The notes beneath the pieces are model-generated. The model had not been told where the DNA came from and ran no database searches. It saw nothing but the letters and a program-made list of their open reading frames with translations. A DNA stretch of 64,000 bases from Tragulus kanchil (Eukaryota; Chordata; Mammalia; Artiodactyla; Tragulidae), in NCBI GenBank assembly GCA_022376925.1, contig JAIOJX010000030.1, positions 172,727,298 through 172,791,297 on the forward strand, written 5' to 3'. Positions 60,076 to 64,000 of the stretch are shown piece by piece. The position numbers were made by a program, and so were the translations under genes. How positions within the stretch are numbered: position 1 is the first letter of the stretch; every line of letters begins with the position of its first letter.

Positions 60076-60786
60076 CATATTCTGCAAAGCTTAAAATTTA
60101 CCAACACCTCAGTCCAACTCCCAGAAATTCATATGTAATTGATATAAATTACAGTCTGGGCTTTAAGATTAGCAAAAGCTCCCCAGGATATATTAGTGAA
60201 TCAACAAAGGTTAAGAACCAGCCATGTCACACAGAATTTCTCTCTTGAGGAGAAATAAAAATGCTTCTCACTTTATTTGTGTTGTTGATGTTCTAGGAGG
60301 CATTTATCTACCTCTTGAAGGTGATATCAGAGTGTCCCACTGCACCCCATGTAGTCAATATTTTCAAACTAGCCATTGTAAATACGTGCCTACAAATCTG
60401 GTGAAACTCAGTCCAATTATTTTTCTCCAATATGGCAGCAGATGGGTAGAATCTTTTTCATGTCTGCCATGTTGTACGGTAAGCATAATTATTCCCATGC
60501 AGAAGGTGAACTGAGATTCAAAGAAAAATAGGTGTGCACATTGCCTCAGAGCTAGCAAATCTAAAAATTAGGAAGAGGTCAAGTTTTCTGATCTGATTTA
60601 AATAAGTAATAAGTATCGTTCTTTTATTTACTCCACAGTTACTACTACTAGGGGTGAGCAGAAAAAAAGCAAATGATTCAAAATGTAGTAGGCCGATAAA
60701 AAGGCAGGTTAGCTAGCATCCTTCACACAAAAGAGCTGATACATATTCAGCCATTGGAGAGCTTTAGTCAGCTGTGTTTACAGTTC
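60076..60786. other. no gene; scraps of old repeats possible
   Basis: The region near 60470-60570 (ttattcccatgcagaaggtg, then aactgagattcaaagaaaaa) is weakly MIR-like. A 96-codon frame (60224-60514) shows no domain. Confidence 0.4.
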
Positions 60787-61251
60787 CACAAATGGAAAGA
60801 AACATCATGACAAAAGGAAATTCTATGAATCCAGGGAAAAACACATCAAATTAAATAAATAATTCATAGGCAGAGCAAAGATCACAGAGTTGGCTCTGAT
60901 CACAAAGTATCTAAAATAAGTGTTGATGTGTTTCTCCAACCACTCAGGCTGCCAGCCCAGGTGCAAAGGAAAACAAATAAAACTATTATAGATCTAGTAA
61001 AAGTTAAACAGACAATAAAAAACAACAGTGGAGCTGAATTTAAAGTTGGTGATTCTTTGAACAATCCTCAAAAGATTTCATTTGCTCTGTTAATGCAATG
61101 TCAAGGCTATTTTAGAAATAAAAAAATGCCTTTCTTTTATTTATAATAAAAGAATGCTCTTTCCACTTACTAGGGTTTCGGCATAAATCCTTGAACTGTA
61201 TTCAGTCAAGATGCTTCTAGAATCATATAACTATAGTCAAAGAAAGAATTA

Positions 61252-61378
61252 CAATCACTTCTTTATTTTACAGGTGAGAAAACCAAGGTGGTAAATGATT
61301 GTATAATGTCTTAAAGTCCATATGTCTGTGGCCTAGATAAGATTAGAATGCAAGTCTCCCTTCTTATGTCCACATAAT
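61252..61378 (+). mobile_element. MIR SINE fragment (D19 copy 1)
   Basis: Plus-oriented words: tttattttacaggtgagaaa, accaaggtggtaaatgattg, agattagaatgcaagtctcc. This is the central and right part of a MIR. Confidence 0.6.
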
Positions 61379-61658
61379 TATTCAACACTCTTCACCCATT
61401 TGGGAACAACTAACGGACTACTATTTGAAACCTGACCACTTCAACGGCAGTCAAAATGCCATACTTCAATAGTGTTTCCATTGTTTTTGATCATAATATT
61501 AGTAACTGGCAGTCATGTTCTCAGCTTCTTCCCAGATGAATTATGTGTTAAGCTCTATGTCAATATTGATTTGTAATATACTTTCAAGCATATTAATCTT
61601 CCTGTGGTCTCGTCTTAACATGCAGAGCTACATGCATGCTGTGTGCTCCATGTGCATG

Positions 61659-61866
61659 TGTGTTCAGTTGTGTTCAGCTCTTTGTGACTCCATGGACTGT
61701 AGCCTGGAAGGCTCTTCTGTCCATGGGATGTCCTAGACAAGAATACTGGAGTGGGGTGCCAGTTCCTTCTCCAGGTTATCTTCCCAGCCCAAGAATCAAA
61801 CTCACATCTCTTGTGTCTCCTGCATTGGCAGGCAGATTCTTTACCACTGAGCCACTTGGGAAGCCC
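61659..61866 (-). mobile_element. Bov-tA SINE (D19 copy 1)
   Basis: Reversed Bov-tA: the Bov-A unit lies on the left (tgtgttcagctctttgtgac, ctccatggactgtagcctgg, aatactggagtggggtgcca) and the tRNA-Glu-like head on the right (tgcattggcaggcagattct, ttaccactgagccacttggg, aagccc). It is a full ruminant tRNA-plus-Bov-A composite. Confidence 0.94.
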
Positions 61867-62383
61867 TATGGTTCTGAAAATTTGGGATTTTCTTGTTTTC
61901 TGCATGTTTAGTCATTTCATCACAAATGGAAAGAAACATCATGACAAAAGGAAATTCTATGAATCCAGGAAAACACATCAAATTAAATAAATAATTCATA
62001 GGCAGAGCAAAGATCACAGAGTTGGCTCTGATCACAAAGTATCTAAAATAAGTGTTGATGTGTTTCTCCAACCACTCAGGCTGCCAGCCCAGGTGCAAAG
62101 GAAAACAAATAAAACTATTATAGATCTAGTAAAAGTTAAACAGACAATAAAAAACAACAGTGGAGCTGAATTTAAAGTTGGTGATTCTTTGAACAATCCT
62201 CAAAAGATTTCATTTGCTCTGTTAATGCAATGTCAAGGCTATTTTAGAAATAAAAAAATGCCTTTCTTTTATTTATAATAAAAGAATGCTCTTTCCACTT
62301 ACTAGGGTTTCGGCATAAATCCTTGAACTGTATTCAGTCAAGATGCTTCTAGAATCATATAACTATAGTCAAAGAAAGAATTA

Positions 62384-62510
62384 CAATCACTTCTTTATTT
62401 TACAGGTGAGAAAACCAAGGTGGTAAATGATTGTATAATGTCTTAAAGTCCATATGTCTGTGGCCTAGATAAGATTAGAATGCAAGTCTCCCTTCTTATG
62501 TCCACATAAT
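62384..62510 (+). mobile_element. MIR SINE fragment (D19 copy 2)
   Basis: The second image of the MIR at 61252-61378, offset by 1132. Confidence 0.6.
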
Positions 62511-62790
62511 TATTCAACACTCTTCACCCATTTGGGAACAACTAACGGACTACTATTTGAAACCTGACCACTTCAACGGCAGTCAAAATGCCATACTTCA
62601 ATAGTGTTTCCATTGTTTTTGATCATAATATTAGTAACTGGCAGTCATGTTCTCAGCTTCTTCCCAGATGAATTATGTGTTAAGCTCTATGTCAATATTG
62701 ATTTGTAATATACTTTCAAGCATATTAATCTTCCTGTGGTCTCGTCTTAACATGCAGAGCTACATGCATGCTGTGTGCTCCATGTGCATG

Positions 62791-62998
62791 TGTGTTCAGT
62801 TGTGTTCAGCTCTTTGTGACTCCATGGACTGTAGCCTGGAAGGCTCTTCTGTCCATGGGATGTCCTAGACAAGAATACTGGAGTGGGGTGCCAGTTCCTT
62901 CTCCAGGTTATCTTCCCAGCCCAAGAATCAAACTCACATCTCTTGTGTCTCCTGCATTGGCAGGCAGATTCTTTACCACTGAGCCACTTGGGAAGCCC
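62791..62998 (-). mobile_element. Bov-tA SINE (D19 copy 2)
   Basis: The second image of the Bov-tA at 61659-61866, offset by 1132. Confidence 0.94.
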
Positions 62999-63025
62999 TA
63001 TGGTTCTGAAAATTTGGGATTTTCT

Positions 63026-63429
63026 GAAGGACAAGGTTGTCTCTACCATGTTCACCCGCTCAACTACAGTCACTGTTTGTTGCTAAAAAGAAAAAAAAAG
63101 TAGTTGATAAATTTACAAGTGAAATCCTGTGCTCATTTTTTAATGAAAAACAGAAAACTATCTGATTTACAGTCTAAACTCTAGAAGCATACAAAGATCT
63201 TGAAGAAATATATGATCCTCTTCTGGAATATTATGGTTGGAGAATTCTTACCTACTCAAAGGAAGCATATCCTTAGTTACTCAGGTCTCTAAAAAGGTGG
63301 AGGACCTCACTTAAAAGGAACAATTGGCTATCTTGGCCAATGGAAATAGAAATGCATTTCCAGCTTAAATGCATTCTCAGGGCATCAGCGTAAAAGGCAC
63401 ATGCGCAGCTGAGAAGGATAAGTGGCACC
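63026..63429. other. no recognised feature
   Basis: Unique-looking AT-rich sequence. No gene signal. Confidence 0.5.
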
Positions 63430-63545
63430 ATAAAGAGGTTAAGTGCATGACCTCCATGACATGGACAAGTTACTCAGCCTTTCCAATCTTCCATGTGTAC
63501 ATCTGAAAAATGGAGAATAAAGCATATTATAAACAGATGTGCTTC
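63430..63545 (-). mobile_element. MIR SINE fragment
   Basis: Reversed MIR text: catgacatggacaagttact, cagcctttccaatcttccat, gtacatctgaaaaatggaga, ataaagcatattataaac. Confidence 0.55.
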
Positions 63546-63610
63546 ACCTTCTGCTAAGCTTTGGTCTTCATGTGTTTGGGAGGGAATAAGAGGTCCGGTG
63601 CCTTTCCCGT

Positions 63611-63941
63611 CCACCCTGTTTTGCTTTTTTTGGTGGGGGTGCGGGTTTGGGGGAGAGAGGGGTGGGCGGGCCACTCCTATTGGTCTTTCATTTATCTATT
63701 CTCATCTATCTTTGTTCTTTGACCCATGTGGGCTTCCCATCACAGTGGCCTCTGTTGTCGCAGAGCACTGACTCTGGGTGCATGTGCCCCAGAGCTCCGG
63801 CTTGGTAATTGGACATTTTGGTCCAGCCGCTCCGCGGCACGTGGGATCTTCCCAGGCCAGGGATCGAACCCACGCCCCTTGCACTGTAAGGCGGTGTCCT
63901 TACCTACTGGACCACCAGGGATGCCCCTCCATCCTGTTTTA
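63611..63941 (-). mobile_element. long CHR-subfamily SINE with target-site duplication
   Basis: Same architecture as 14226-14587: the tRNA-Glu-like head is at the right end (ggaccaccagggatgcccc), with reversed B-box agggatcgaac, and the G-rich 3' block lies at 63632-63670. The flanks are ccaccctgtttt (63611-63622) and ccatcctgtttt (63930-63941). Most differences from the 14226 copy are CpG-type transitions, so the two share a young source. Confidence 0.94.
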
Positions 63942-64000
63942 AGAAGAGGAACTGCTCATATTATTGGCCAATCACCAGAACATCTATGGAACAATGAGTA

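Larger units (their letters stand above)
60787..63025. repeat. tandem duplication D19 (two copies, offset 1132-1134)
   Basis: Copy 1 is 60787-61920 and copy 2 is 61921-63025, beginning cacaaatggaaagaaacatc. Copy 1 has two more bases near 60835 (ccagggaaaaac versus ccaggaaaac). Copy 1 ends with about 30 bases (61891-61920) that copy 2 lacks. Confidence 0.94.

Noticed and set aside
60150..60222. Possible MER5-type DNA transposon scrap
   Set aside because: Only a short phrase (gctccccaggatatattagt, then ggttaagaacc) resembles it, which is too little to support a call.
1305..63025. Regular repeated units considered as a CRISPR-like array or a satellite
   Set aside because: The repeats are unrelated to each other, ~1 kb long and present in two copies only. 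There is no short repeat-spacer pattern, and the DNA is mammalian.

Overview
This is eukaryotic, mammalian nuclear DNA, and most likely ruminant. The diagnostic elements are a BovB (RTE-type) LINE 3' end at 58085-59030, Bov-tA/Bov-A SINEs at about 5340, 34088 and 61659, and many tRNA-Glu-derived CHR-type SINEs. MIR, L2, L1 and a MaLR-like LTR form the older background. CHR SINEs outnumber Bov-tA here, and several copies look young and share an extended 3' end. I infer a ruminant outside the well-known cattle/sheep pattern, and a chevrotain (Tragulidae) is one possibility. That lineage guess is weak. I found no host protein-coding exon, rRNA, functional tRNA or other host gene. Open frames of 60-145 codons are SINE- or LINE-derived or chance frames.

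The dominant structure is a chain of 19 head-to-tail two-copy duplications, D1 to D19, between 1305 and 63025. Eighteen have a period of 1.06-1.19 kb and one has 707 bp. The two copies of each are nearly identical and meet at sharp seams. They add about 20.8 kb, so the underlying locus is probably near 43 kb. The narrow period range, lack of a shared sequence at the seams, irregular 2-6 kb spacing, and errors concentrated at copy ends and in homopolymer or G-rich tracts all fit contig overlaps left unmerged in a draft assembly. Real tandem duplication is less likely.

Layout. 1-610: a CHR SINE tail and an L1 3' end. 1305-9406: D1-D3, with MIRs, Bov-A fragments and a MaLR-like LTR. 9407-13489: L1, L2 and CHR elements. 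13490-17110: two CHR SINEs and a recombinant SINE (D4, D5). 17591-29908: D6-D10, mostly old non-coding sequence, MIRs and one CHR. 29909-37411: MIRs and an L1 ORF2 relic split by a Bov-A SINE (D11). 37412-43925: D12-D14. 43926-47330: D15 with an older CHR and a GC-rich patch. 48112-56727: D16-D18 with L2 and MIR. 56728-64000: an L1 end, the BovB relic, D19 with Bov-tA, and a final long CHR SINE.

No genes work together here. The window is an intergenic or intronic transposon graveyard. The points worth a second look are the serial duplications, the SINE hybrid that matches an unequal-crossover product, and the extended CHR subfamily with its G-rich 3' block. Family names come from remembered consensus patterns and no repeat database was searched, so element boundaries are approximate.
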